Assembly: GCA_028690575.1 (NCBI GenBank)
Contig: JAQVAY010000003.1
Span: 1-40,681 of the forward strand
Length of the DNA: 40,681 bases
From: Bacilli bacterium
Lineage (GTDB): Bacteria; Bacillota_I; Bacilli_A; RFN20; CAG-826
Reading direction: 5' to 3'
The notes under the pieces are model-generated. The model was not told the DNA's origin. It saw nothing but the letters and a program-made list of their open reading frames with translations, and did no database searches. The translations under genes and the position numbers were made by a program. How positions within the stretch are numbered: the stretch's first letter is position 1; each line of letters opens with the position of its first letter. This document shows positions 9,492 to 18,185 of the stretch, one piece after another.

Positions 9492-10121
9492 CTATTTAAT
9501 AAACGGATTTAGCTTCCGTTCAAAACCTATTGTTGTACTTAATCCGTGGCCCGGAAAAACTTTAGTCTCATCGGGAAGCGCAAAAAGCTTCGATAAAGAG
9601 TGTTTAATTTCTCTTCCGATGGAAGATGGCAAGTCGCTTCTACCAATGAAGCCACGAAACAATGTGTCTCCAGAAAATAATAAGTTACTCTTTGCTATAT
9701 AATAGCACACTGACCCCTTGGTGTGGAAAGGAGTGCCAATAACTTGAATTGGCTCCTCCAACAATTCAAGCACTTCTTGATCGCTGACAAGAATTGGTTT
9801 AGTTTGAACCACAAACTCGCAGTTGCTCATTATAGAACAATTGAGTCTTGTGTCTGTTAAGCCATCTTCGTCATCAAAGGAAACAAAGAGTGGAACGTTT
9901 AAAGTCTTTACTGTGTGATCAATTCCACGCATGTGATCGAAGTGAGAATGCGTTAGAAGAATGCCATGGCATACCAAATGATTTTTAGTGATGTAATTGA
10001 TTACACCATCATAATCGCATGATGGGTCGATAATAACGCAAGAAGAATTATTATCGATTGCAAGGTAGCAATTGGAAAATAAATCGTCTCTATCATTATA
10101 AAGAAAAGGCACAACTTTCAT
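9492..10121 (-). CDS. MBL-fold metallo-hydrolase (YqgX / glyoxalase II-like)
   Basis: THSHFDHMRGID, FSGDTLFRGFIGRSDL, VFPGHG. Confidence 0.88.
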   Translation of the reverse strand: MKVVPFLYNDRDDLFSNCYLAIDNNSSCVIIDPSCDYDGVINYITKNHLVCHGILLTHSHFDHMRGIDHTVKTLNVPLFVSFDDEDGLTDTRLNCSIMSNCEFVVQTKPILVSDQEVLELLEEPIQVIGTPFHTKGSVCYYIAKSNLLFSGDTLFRGFIGRSDLPSSIGREIKHSLSKLFALPDETKVFPGHGLSTTIGFERKLNPFIK

Positions 10122-10137
10122 GAGTTTTTCTTAATAA

Positions 10138-10160
10138 TAAAAAATAGGCTGAGCCTATCT
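10138..10160 (-). terminator. Terminator after rpmG
   Basis: Minus strand ATAGGC-TCA-GCCTAT followed by TTTTT, directly after the rpmG stop. Confidence 0.7.
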
Positions 10161-10161
10161 T

Positions 10162-10326
10162 TTATTTCTTTTTCTCGCGATGGAGTGTCATCTTTTTGCA
10201 CACTGGGCAATACTTTTTTAACTCCAAACGATCTGGTTTATGCTTTTTATTTTTGGATGTGAGATAGTTCTCTTCGCCACATTCATTGCATTTTAATGTC
10301 AATGAGATTCGATCATCTTTTGCCAT
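10162..10326 (-). CDS. rpmG: 50S ribosomal protein L33 (zinc-ribbon type)
   Basis: Not in the ORF track. 54 aa [62 protein letters not shown] upstream. Confidence 0.93.
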   Translation of the reverse strand: MAKDDRISLTLKCNECGEENYLTSKNKKHKPDRLELKKYCPVCKKMTLHREKKK

Positions 10327-10427
10327 ACTACTTGTCTCCTTAAAGTCGTTTTATATCTTATCATAGATAATAGGATATGCAAACATATTTTTAGACTATT
10401 GCATTACTAGTAATGTATAATATTGAC

Positions 10428-11480
10428 ATGAATTCTCGTATAGAAACTCGCAGTATCAAAATTGGTAACATCATTCTTGGCGGTCAGGACCACGTTTTAA
10501 TTCAATCGATGTGTAATGTCAAAACCGAGAAGGTTGATTTAGTGGTTAAGCAAATAAATGAATGTGCCGCTTTGGGTGCCGATTTAATGCGTGTTTCAGT
10601 TATGGACGCAGCCGATGCTAAAGCTATTTCTGAAATTAAAAAACATATAAATATACCTCTTGTTGCTGATATTCATTTTGACTATCGTCTAGCTTTACTA
10701 GCGATGGAAAATGGCGCTGATAAAATCAGAATTAATCCTGGAAACATCGGATCTTTAGATAATGTTAAAAAAGTTGTCGACATGGCAAAAGAAAAACACA
10801 TTCCAATCCGAATTGGAGTAAACTCTGGTTCTTTAGATAAAACCATCCATGATTATTCACATCAATACTCTGGAGTTGATTTGGTTAATTCAGCGAAAAA
10901 GCATGTCGAGATTTTAGAGAGTCTTGACTTCTATGATATTGTAATCTCGCTAAAGGGATCAAATGTTCGAGAAACCATTGCCGCCAATCACTTAGCGGCC
11001 AAAACTTTTCCTTATCCTCTTCACCTTGGAATAACTGAGGCGGGATATAAAGACCTTTCCCTTATCCGCAGTTCCGCTGGATTATCACCACTTTTGTTGG
11101 ACGGGATTGGCGATACAATTCGTATTTCTATTTCTGGAGATCCTCGCGATGAAATTATCGCAGCCAAAAGATTACTACACGACTTGGATTTATATCCTAA
11201 TTACCCCACACTTGTCGCGTGTCCCACTTGTGGAAGAACGCAAGTAGATGTCTTAAAGTTAGCAGAAAAAGTCATGGAATACCTTGAAAAAGTGAACAAA
11301 CCAATTCATGTCGCAGTTATGGGATGTGTGGTGAACGGACCGGGTGAAGCTAAAAACGCTGATATTGGAATAGCCGGTGGAAACCACGAATATGTTATCT
11401 TTAAAAAAGATAAGGTCATAAAAAAGGTCCCAGAAGGACTAGCTTTTGAAACTCTTGTTTCTGAAATAGAAAAGATGTAA
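10428..11480 (+). CDS. ispG: 4-hydroxy-3-methylbut-2-en-1-yl diphosphate synthase IspG
   Basis: MNSRIETRSIKIGNIILGGQDHVLIQSMCN..., SCGRT-like CPTCGRTQVD, GCVVNGPGEAKNADIGIAGG; ORF track start 10413 judged too early. Confidence 0.93.
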   Translation: MNSRIETRSIKIGNIILGGQDHVLIQSMCNVKTEKVDLVVKQINECAALGADLMRVSVMDAADAKAISEIKKHINIPLVADIHFDYRLALLAMENGADKIRINPGNIGSLDNVKKVVDMAKEKHIPIRIGVNSGSLDKTIHDYSHQYSGVDLVNSAKKHVEILESLDFYDIVISLKGSNVRETIAANHLAAKTFPYPLHLGITEAGYKDLSLIRSSAGLSPLLLDGIGDTIRISISGDPRDEIIAAKRLLHDLDLYPNYPTLVACPTCGRTQVDVLKLAEKVMEYLEKVNKPIHVAVMGCVVNGPGEAKNADIGIAGGNHEYVIFKKDKVIKKVPEGLAFETLVSEIEKM

Positions 11481-11486
11481 TTAAAG

Positions 11487-12275
11487 ATGATAATTATTGA
11501 ACGCACTACTGCAGTAGTCGATAAAACAATCAGAGATCTGCAACGAGTTTCCTTTTGGATTGCAATTGTTGTTCAGGTAATTTTTTTATGTCTTTATGGA
11601 CTAAGAATTTACACTAATTTAAACCACATCGTTTATCTTATTATTTACAGCTTTTTAACAGTAATGTCACTATTTGGTTTTATTTTCTACTTAGCAACAT
11701 ACCAAATAAAAAAAGATAAAAAGGTGTTAGGAACAAAACAAGGAATCAAAATTTTAAAATACTTTGCTAATGCAATTATGATTATTGTCGTAATAGTTGA
11801 ATTTGTTCAACGTAAGCCCAGTGATTTGGATATTATTATTGCAGCTTTATCTATTGTTTTCTTTCTCATTCAAATTGTATTTGAACTAGTTCGCATGGCC
11901 TACAATAGATATTCCAATTTGCTCATGACCGCCTTAGGCATGGATTTTGCAAAATTTGGAATGTTAGCCGATCCAAAGAGTTACATACTTTCGAAGCTTG
12001 ATAATCCTCTCGAAAAGATTTCTAATAAGATAACCGGCGTTAAAACAGAGAAAAAAGAACTTACAAAAACCGAACAGTATGTCGAACAACTCACTAATGA
12101 ATATAAAGATCAAAAGAAAGTGGTTAAAAAAGCAAAATTGGACAAAGAAAAACAGAAAATAAAAGAGCATTCTAAGATTATATTTGGTGTTTTCAAAAAG
12201 AAAAAACGGAAGGAATCAGTTCTCCCAAAGGATGATAAATCTATCAAACAAATAACAAAAAATAAATCCTCTTAA
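11487..12275 (+). CDS. Uncharacterised multi-pass membrane protein with long basic cytoplasmic tail
   Basis: 262 aa; about 4 hydrophobic segments then Lys-rich C-terminus (KTEKKELTKTEQYVEQL...FKKKKRKES); no family recognised. Confidence 0.7.
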   Translation: MIIIERTTAVVDKTIRDLQRVSFWIAIVVQVIFLCLYGLRIYTNLNHIVYLIIYSFLTVMSLFGFIFYLATYQIKKDKKVLGTKQGIKILKYFANAIMIIVVIVEFVQRKPSDLDIIIAALSIVFFLIQIVFELVRMAYNRYSNLLMTALGMDFAKFGMLADPKSYILSKLDNPLEKISNKITGVKTEKKELTKTEQYVEQLTNEYKDQKKVVKKAKLDKEKQKIKEHSKIIFGVFKKKKRKESVLPKDDKSIKQITKNKSS

Positions 12276-12276
12276 T

Positions 12277-12308
12277 AAAACCACCGATATTCGATGGTTT
12301 TATTTTTA
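12277..12308 (+). terminator. Rho-independent terminator
   Basis: AAAACCA-C-CGA-TAT-TCG-A-TGGTTTT then ATTTTT. Confidence 0.75.
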
Positions 12309-12350
12309 ATACTATGTATTAAAGTATTGAGAATTAAGTATGTAGATTAT

Positions 12351-13241
12351 TTAATTAAACACTGATTTCCAACCCTCGACAAACATACCTTCTCTGAGCA
12401 TTTTAATCTCTTCTTTATAAGGTGGTTTTTCGTTGATGTATGGGGTTTCAAGAATCTTGGGCACATTAGCCAATAAAGGATGATGGACATAAGCGTTCAG
12501 GGTTTTGAATCCAATAGTTCCATAACCAATATTTTCATGGCGATCCTTGTGAGCGCCTTTTTCATTTTTGCTGTCATTTAAATGGACGACAAGTAGTCGG
12601 TCTAATCCGATGATATCATCAAATTTTTGCAGAATATTATCAATATCGTGCACATCGTAACCAGCATCGTTTAGGTGACATGTATCGAGGCAAACTCCAA
12701 GGCGGTCGGAATGTTTACTCCCCATAATCACTTGATTGATTTGTTCAAAGGTGATTCCGATTTCGGTGCCTTTACCCGCCATAGTCTCCAGGGCAATTTT
12801 GACTTTAGTGTCATCATGATCAAGAATTTCATCAAGCGCATCAATTAAGGCCGATATAGCCACTTCATTTCCTTGGCTGACATGCGCACCGGGATGCAAA
12901 ACAATAATCGAAGCGTGAAAAGCACTCGTTCTTCTGATTTCATTTAATAATATTTCTTTTGAACTCTGATATAATTCAGGACGGCTTCGATTAGCTAAAT
13001 TAATAATATAAGGAGCGTGGACAACAATCTTAGATTCATCTAATCCAGCTTTTTTAATTAAGGCATACCCTTCTTCAATTTTTAATTCTTTTAGGGGCTT
13101 ACGATAGCTGTTTTGTGGAGCGCCAGTATAAAACATGAAAGCATTGGCTCCATAGCTCAGTGTTTCTTGAACTGATCCTAAATAAAAATCGGGAGCGGCC
13201 ATCGAAACATGGGAACCGATTAAGATATCTTCATTTTTCAT
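12351..13241 (-). CDS. nfo: Deoxyribonuclease IV (endonuclease IV)
   Basis: IGSHVSM, HPGAH, LETMAGKGTEIG, CLDTCHLNDAGYD, HLNDSKNEKGAHKDRHENIGYG. Confidence 0.94.
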   Translation of the reverse strand: MKNEDILIGSHVSMAAPDFYLGSVQETLSYGANAFMFYTGAPQNSYRKPLKELKIEEGYALIKKAGLDESKIVVHAPYIINLANRSRPELYQSSKEILLNEIRRTSAFHASIIVLHPGAHVSQGNEVAISALIDALDEILDHDDTKVKIALETMAGKGTEIGITFEQINQVIMGSKHSDRLGVCLDTCHLNDAGYDVHDIDNILQKFDDIIGLDRLLVVHLNDSKNEKGAHKDRHENIGYGTIGFKTLNAYVHHPLLANVPKILETPYINEKPPYKEEIKMLREGMFVEGWKSVFN

Positions 13242-13297
13242 ATAAAATCCTCCTAGTTATGTTAACATAAATAGGAATTAATGAGTGTAGAAACGCT

Positions 13298-14152
13298 ATG
13301 AAAATTACCATTCTTGAACCGAGAGGATATTGCGCCGGAGTCAATCAAGCAATTGAAATGGCTTTAACAGCGAGAAAAAATCATCCTCTTTTAATGGTCA
13401 ATGTTTTAGGAATGTTAGTGCATAATTCTTATGTCATTGCTTTTTTAAAGCAACACGACATTGGATTAATCAAAAACATCCATGAGGCTCCCAACGGAAG
13501 TGCCATTATCTTTACTGCTCATGGGCATGAGAATAAAGATGAGCAAATCGCAAAAGAAAAAAATTTAGTTATATATGATGCAATCTGTCCTTTAGTAAAA
13601 AAGAATCTTGCAACTATCGCCAAAGAAAAAGAAAACCACCACCAGGTGATTTATATTGGCTATCCTTCTCATCCCGAGACATTAGCGGCTATTTCTAGTA
13701 ACACAAATGTTTATTTGTATTCAATTGGTCAAACCTTTGACTACAATGTTATCTCTGATGCGTCACCGCTTATTATCAATCAAACGACATTGAATATTCT
13801 TTCTTTGGAAAATATACATCAAGATATTAAAAATCACCTTCCGAAAGCTCGATTACAAGATGAAATTTGCCGAGCAACGAGAAATAGACAAGAAGCCCTT
13901 CTTCAGCTTGAAGAAGATGTCGATGCCATTATTGTTGTGGGAAGTGAAAAATCGAGCAACGCCAAAAGACTGTATGAAATTGCCCAATCAGTCCATCCTC
14001 AGGTTGATGCTTTTCTAATTGAAAGTGCAACCGAACTCCCAAAAGAAATTCTAAAGACTAAAAGACACATTGTAATATCGAGTAGCGCTAGCGCTCCTCT
14101 ATCACTTATCGAAGAAATTAGTAACGAGCTAGTAAATCTTAAACAACTTTAG
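13298..14152 (+). CDS. ispH: 4-hydroxy-3-methylbut-2-enyl diphosphate reductase IspH
   Basis: EPRGYCAGVNQAIEMA, FTAHGHENK, DAICPLVKKN, CRATRNRQEA, VVGSEKSSNAKRLYEIA. Confidence 0.93.
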   Translation: MKITILEPRGYCAGVNQAIEMALTARKNHPLLMVNVLGMLVHNSYVIAFLKQHDIGLIKNIHEAPNGSAIIFTAHGHENKDEQIAKEKNLVIYDAICPLVKKNLATIAKEKENHHQVIYIGYPSHPETLAAISSNTNVYLYSIGQTFDYNVISDASPLIINQTTLNILSLENIHQDIKNHLPKARLQDEICRATRNRQEALLQLEEDVDAIIVVGSEKSSNAKRLYEIAQSVHPQVDAFLIESATELPKEILKTKRHIVISSSASAPLSLIEEISNELVNLKQL

Positions 14153-14903
14153 GCAAACGCTCGTGATCAAAAGATTGAATTATTAAATCTTTATCGATAC
14201 TCAGTAGGTATTTTTCCATTTTTGGCATGAAAATTTTTTCGATTTCGTGTGGTAGGTCGAGATAATTGAACTTAGCGTTAACAATATCGCGTCGAACATG
14301 ATGAGGAGCATCTCCCGATATATAAATATCGCATTCCTCTTTTTTTGCTACTTCCCAGTCCCGGCTTCCGCCACCACCGATGATGCCAATTTTTTTGATA
14401 AATGGCCTACCTTCATGTATTAATAAACCATAATTGACGTCGAGATGATGTTTTGCGTAATCAGCAAAGGAAAATACATCAGTATCTTCTTTTAAATAGC
14501 CTATTCTCATCATTGGATTGAGTAGAGGGGTGTAGACATCTTCTAAATGCAATGCTTCGCATAAAGCATCGTTCATTCCTCCCTCTCCAGCATCAAAGTT
14601 CGTGTGAAAACTATAAACAGGAATCCCTAATTTATCAATTTCTTCACAGAGCAGTTTTTTACTTTCATCATTTTTAAAAACGCGAAATTTCGTTCCAAAA
14701 ATAAATGGATGATGAGTAATGACAAGATCGGGATGAAATTGTTTGACCTTAGGAAGTATTTCCCAGTCTAAATCGAGGCAGAGAAGAACTTTCTTAATAT
14801 CATCTGGCATTTTTCCAGTCATCAAACCGACTCGATCAAATGATTCAGCGAGTCGCTTAGGGAAGCGCTTAGCCATCAAGCGGAGAAACGATTTTGTTTT
14901 CAT
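14139..14903 (-). CDS. Nif3-like dinuclear metal centre protein (YqfO family)
   Basis: RLAESFDRVGLMTG, LVITHHPFIF, YSFHTNFDAGEGGMND, GGGGSRDWEVAKKEECDIYISGDAPHH. Confidence 0.9.
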   Translation of the reverse strand: MKTKSFLRLMAKRFPKRLAESFDRVGLMTGKMPDDIKKVLLCLDLDWEILPKVKQFHPDLVITHHPFIFGTKFRVFKNDESKKLLCEEIDKLGIPVYSFHTNFDAGEGGMNDALCEALHLEDVYTPLLNPMMRIGYLKEDTDVFSFADYAKHHLDVNYGLLIHEGRPFIKKIGIIGGGGSRDWEVAKKEECDIYISGDAPHHVRRDIVNAKFNYLDLPHEIEKIFMPKMEKYLLSIDKDLIIQSFDHERLPKVV

Positions 14904-14904
14904 G

Positions 14905-15567
14905 CTAAATTACTCCCATAATTTTTTCTTTTTCTTTTTGCAACTCAACTAGCCGACTGGGTGGAATATTTTTCTTTTTTAAGATGTTTTCTATCTCGCT
15001 AATTCGGGAGATATATTTCTCTTTAAATATTGATGTTTTTTCAACTCTAAGTATCGGTCCAAAGGTTAAATCTTCCTCGCTATAAAAAGCGATATCAGAA
15101 CGAATAAAACGGATAATTTCATAATAGATATTTTCTTCTTTTATCATTCTCTCATCAGCGATGATAAAACCGATTTTTGTTAAATAATCTCGCACTTCTT
15201 TAATTTGGCTATGGGCATCAATAATGATGGTTTGAACTTTTTCTAATTTGCGGGGGTAATCTTTCAAAATTTTAATGATTGTTTCTCCTCCCATTCCAGC
15301 AATTATAACGGTATTAACGCAGCTGGGAAGGTCAGAAATTCCATCGGAAAATAAGGGCACAATAATTTCCTCAAGTTTTTCTTTTGTCAAAGCTTTAACT
15401 AATCGGTTATAAGGACCCTTCTTATTTTCAATCGCATAGCCGTGGTTAACTTTTCCTGATTCATATAAAGCAATCATTAATTTACCATGATCGCTGCCGA
15501 TATCAGCCACCACGCTTACGGGGGTCATTTCAAGGATTGTTTCCAATCGAAGTGAAAGTTTTATCAT
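14905..15567 (-). CDS. trmK: tRNA (adenine22-N1)-methyltransferase TrmK family
   Basis: [39 protein letters not shown]; between sigma gene and nif3 as in Bacillus yqfN. Confidence 0.88.
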   Translation of the reverse strand: MIKLSLRLETILEMTPVSVVADIGSDHGKLMIALYESGKVNHGYAIENKKGPYNRLVKALTKEKLEEIIVPLFSDGISDLPSCVNTVIIAGMGGETIIKILKDYPRKLEKVQTIIIDAHSQIKEVRDYLTKIGFIIADERMIKEENIYYEIIRFIRSDIAFYSEEDLTFGPILRVEKTSIFKEKYISRISEIENILKKKNIPPSRLVELQKEKEKIMGVI

Positions 15568-16817
15568 AATGAACCTCCATGATAATCGTTATATTTATTA
15601 TTCTTTTGGTTTGCTCTCATTTTGCGGATTGCTTTCGCTTCAATTTGACGAATTCGCTCGCGAGTAACGCCAAATTCGTGTCCTACTTCTTCCAAAGTTC
15701 GTGGATGATTGTCATCTAGCCCATAACGTAGGCGAATGATTCTTTCTTCTTTTGGACTTAACGAGGATAAGATGGAATCTAGTTTTTCTCTAAGCTGATT
15801 TCTGGAAACATAATCGATAGGAGATTCGCTGGTTTTGTCTTCTAAAAAATCGCCCAAACGAGAGCCATCTTCATCACCGATGGGAAGTTCCATGGAAATG
15901 GTGTCCATGGTTAATCTTTGAGTCTCTAAAATCTCTTTTGAGGATAGAAATCCATTTAAAGCAATACTTATTTCTTCCGCAGTTGGCTCTCTACCATTTT
16001 CCTTGAGAAAAGTGGTTTTAGCTTTATTAATTTTATTCATTCTCTCAAAAATATGAACAGGTAAACGAATCGTACGTGCTTGATCGGCAATGGCACGTGA
16101 AATCGCTTGGCGAATCCACCATGTGGCGTAAGTCGAGAATTTAAATCCTTTGGTGTAGTCAAATTTCTCGACAGCCTTCATTAATCCGCAATTTCCTTCT
16201 TGAATTAAGTCGAGAAAAGCAATGCCTCGACCAAGATATTTTTTTGCGTTATTAACTACTAATCGTAGGTTATGGCTTACTAACTCATTTTTTGCCTCTT
16301 CATCACCACCAGCAATTCTCTTGGCGATAGCTAATTCTTGTTTGGTGTCTAAAAGAGGTAATTTAGCGGCATCACGTAAATATATGCGAACCGAATCGGT
16401 TGATTTTAGTTCATCGTTTTGATAGTCAGTGATTTGTTCAACGTCTTTAGCGATATCATCTGTATCGCTATCTTCGAGAATTAAATTTTCATCTTGCAAA
16501 TCAAAAATTTCTTCTTCGCTATCATCGACGACTTGGAAATTGGATAAGATGAATGTTGTCAATTTGTCGACATCATCTTCTTCTAAATGATGAGAAGCAA
16601 TAATATCATCAATTTGGCTTTGCAATATTTCACCTTTAGTCTGATATTTATCCATAATTCTTTGCTCAATGTCATGGAAATCTACGGATGGTTCAGAGGG
16701 TGAAGAAAAAGTATTTTCTTGACCAACAGGAATTTGACCAAGAATCTTTTCTTCAAGACTAGGATGCGGTCTTCCTCTTCTTTTCTTTATCGTTGGTAAA
16801 CTATCCTTATTATTCAC
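15564..16817 (-). CDS. Second RpoD-type (sigma-70 group 1/2) RNA polymerase sigma factor; start re-called at GTG 16817
   Basis: Full regions 1.2, 2, 3, 4: [73 protein letters not shown]...[35 protein letters not shown] overlaps the rpoD stop, 7 nt before GTG at 16817; the ORF track start 16976 would overlap rpoD by 149 bp. Confidence 0.88.
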   Translation of the reverse strand: MNNKDSLPTIKKRRGRPHPSLEEKILGQIPVGQENTFSSPSEPSVDFHDIEQRIMDKYQTKGEILQSQIDDIIASHHLEEDDVDKLTTFILSNFQVVDDSEEEIFDLQDENLILEDSDTDDIAKDVEQITDYQNDELKSTDSVRIYLRDAAKLPLLDTKQELAIAKRIAGGDEEAKNELVSHNLRLVVNNAKKYLGRGIAFLDLIQEGNCGLMKAVEKFDYTKGFKFSTYATWWIRQAISRAIADQARTIRLPVHIFERMNKINKAKTTFLKENGREPTAEEISIALNGFLSSKEILETQRLTMDTISMELPIGDEDGSRLGDFLEDKTSESPIDYVSRNQLREKLDSILSSLSPKEERIIRLRYGLDDNHPRTLEEVGHEFGVTRERIRQIEAKAIRKMRANQKNNKYNDYHGGSL

Positions 16818-16827
16818 ATCAATATCC

Positions 16828-18165
16828 TTAGATTTTGCCTTTATAGTCGCCAAGTCTCTTGCTGCGAGTTGGGTGACGCAATTTGCGGATTGCTTTCGCT
16901 TCAATTTGACGAATTCTTTCGCGAGTGACACCGAACTCACGTCCCACTTCTTCAAGTGTTCTGGGGCGGTTATCATCTAATCCGTAACGAAGGCGAATGA
17001 CTCTTTCTTCACGATCCGAGAGATCTTTTAAAATGGAATAGAGTTCTTCTTTTAAGAGTTGTCGAGTGGTAAATTCAGTGGGAGATTCTGACTCTTTATC
17101 TTCGATAAAGTCTCCAAGATGAGAATCATCTTCTTCACCGATTGGTGTTTCTAATGAAACTGGTTCCATCGCAATACGTTGAATCTCACGAATACGTTTT
17201 GGAGACAAATCGCCATTTAAGGCTTCACTGATTTCTTCAGCGGTTGGTTCTCTACCTAATTCCTGAATCAGAGTTCTTTGCACTCTGGTCATTTTATTAA
17301 TAGTTTCAACCATGTGAACAGGAATACGAATCGTGCGAGCCTGATCGGCGATGGCTCTTGTGATGGCTTGACGAATCCACCATGTGGCGTAAGTCGAGAA
17401 CTTATAGCCTTTGGTATAATCAAATTTATCGACAGCTTTCATTAGGCCGAGGTTTCCTTCTTGAATTAAATCAAGAAAAGCCATGCCTCGTCCGACATAA
17501 TGTTTAGCAATATTAACCACTAATCTAAGGTTGCGGTTGATTAATTCTTGTTTTGCATCTTCATCACCTTCATCGGCTCTTTTGGCAATAATTGGTTCTT
17601 CTTCGGGTTTTAATAAGGAAAATTTGCCAATTTCTTTAAGATACATTTTCACTGAGTCATTAACTCTAACTTCACTTCCAAGAGAGATGTTTAGATTTTC
17701 GACATCAATTTCTTCTTCTTCTTCTTCCTCTTCTTTAATCGCGGAATCACTAACGAAGAAATCATCATCTTCGATTGGTTCTTCTAAGTTAATTTTAGAA
17801 TCATCAATTTTGTCTAAATCTTCGTCTTCTTCGTCTTCTTCTTCCTCTAACTCACTCGTTACTTCAATTTCCTGCGAAGCGAAAAACTCCATTAAATCAG
17901 CGATGGCGTCATCGTCTAATTCATATGTTTGTAGGCGTTCATATATTTCACTTTGGCTGATAGTACCAGTGAGCTTTGCTTTTTTCAAGAGTTCGGTTTC
18001 GACTTCTTCTAACGATTTGAATTCAATACCTTGTTTCTTTGTCTCGTTCTTAACTTTTTTAGCTTTTGGTTCAGCTATTTCAGCTTCTTTTTTGGGTCTG
18101 CCGCGCTTCTTTTTTTCAATCTCTTCAACTGCTACTTCGACGGGTGCTTTTGGTTTTCTTCCCAT
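16828..18165 (-). CDS. rpoD: RNA polymerase primary sigma factor
   Basis: [80 protein letters not shown]...[12 protein letters not shown]; after dnaG. Confidence 0.93.
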   Translation of the reverse strand: MGRKPKAPVEVAVEEIEKKKRGRPKKEAEIAEPKAKKVKNETKKQGIEFKSLEEVETELLKKAKLTGTISQSEIYERLQTYELDDDAIADLMEFFASQEIEVTSELEEEEDEEDEDLDKIDDSKINLEEPIEDDDFFVSDSAIKEEEEEEEEIDVENLNISLGSEVRVNDSVKMYLKEIGKFSLLKPEEEPIIAKRADEGDEDAKQELINRNLRLVVNIAKHYVGRGMAFLDLIQEGNLGLMKAVDKFDYTKGYKFSTYATWWIRQAITRAIADQARTIRIPVHMVETINKMTRVQRTLIQELGREPTAEEISEALNGDLSPKRIREIQRIAMEPVSLETPIGEEDDSHLGDFIEDKESESPTEFTTRQLLKEELYSILKDLSDREERVIRLRYGLDDNRPRTLEEVGREFGVTRERIRQIEAKAIRKLRHPTRSKRLGDYKGKI

Positions 18166-18185
18166 AATGATCTCCTCCTTAGGAA

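Noticed and set aside
14139-14152. 14-bp convergent overlap of ispH and the nif3-like gene
   Set aside because: Real, but ordinary for a compact genome.
16818-16976. N-terminal extension of the second sigma factor ORF into rpoD
   Set aside because: Would overlap rpoD by 149 bp in another frame; GTG at 16817 has a well-placed SD and is preferred.
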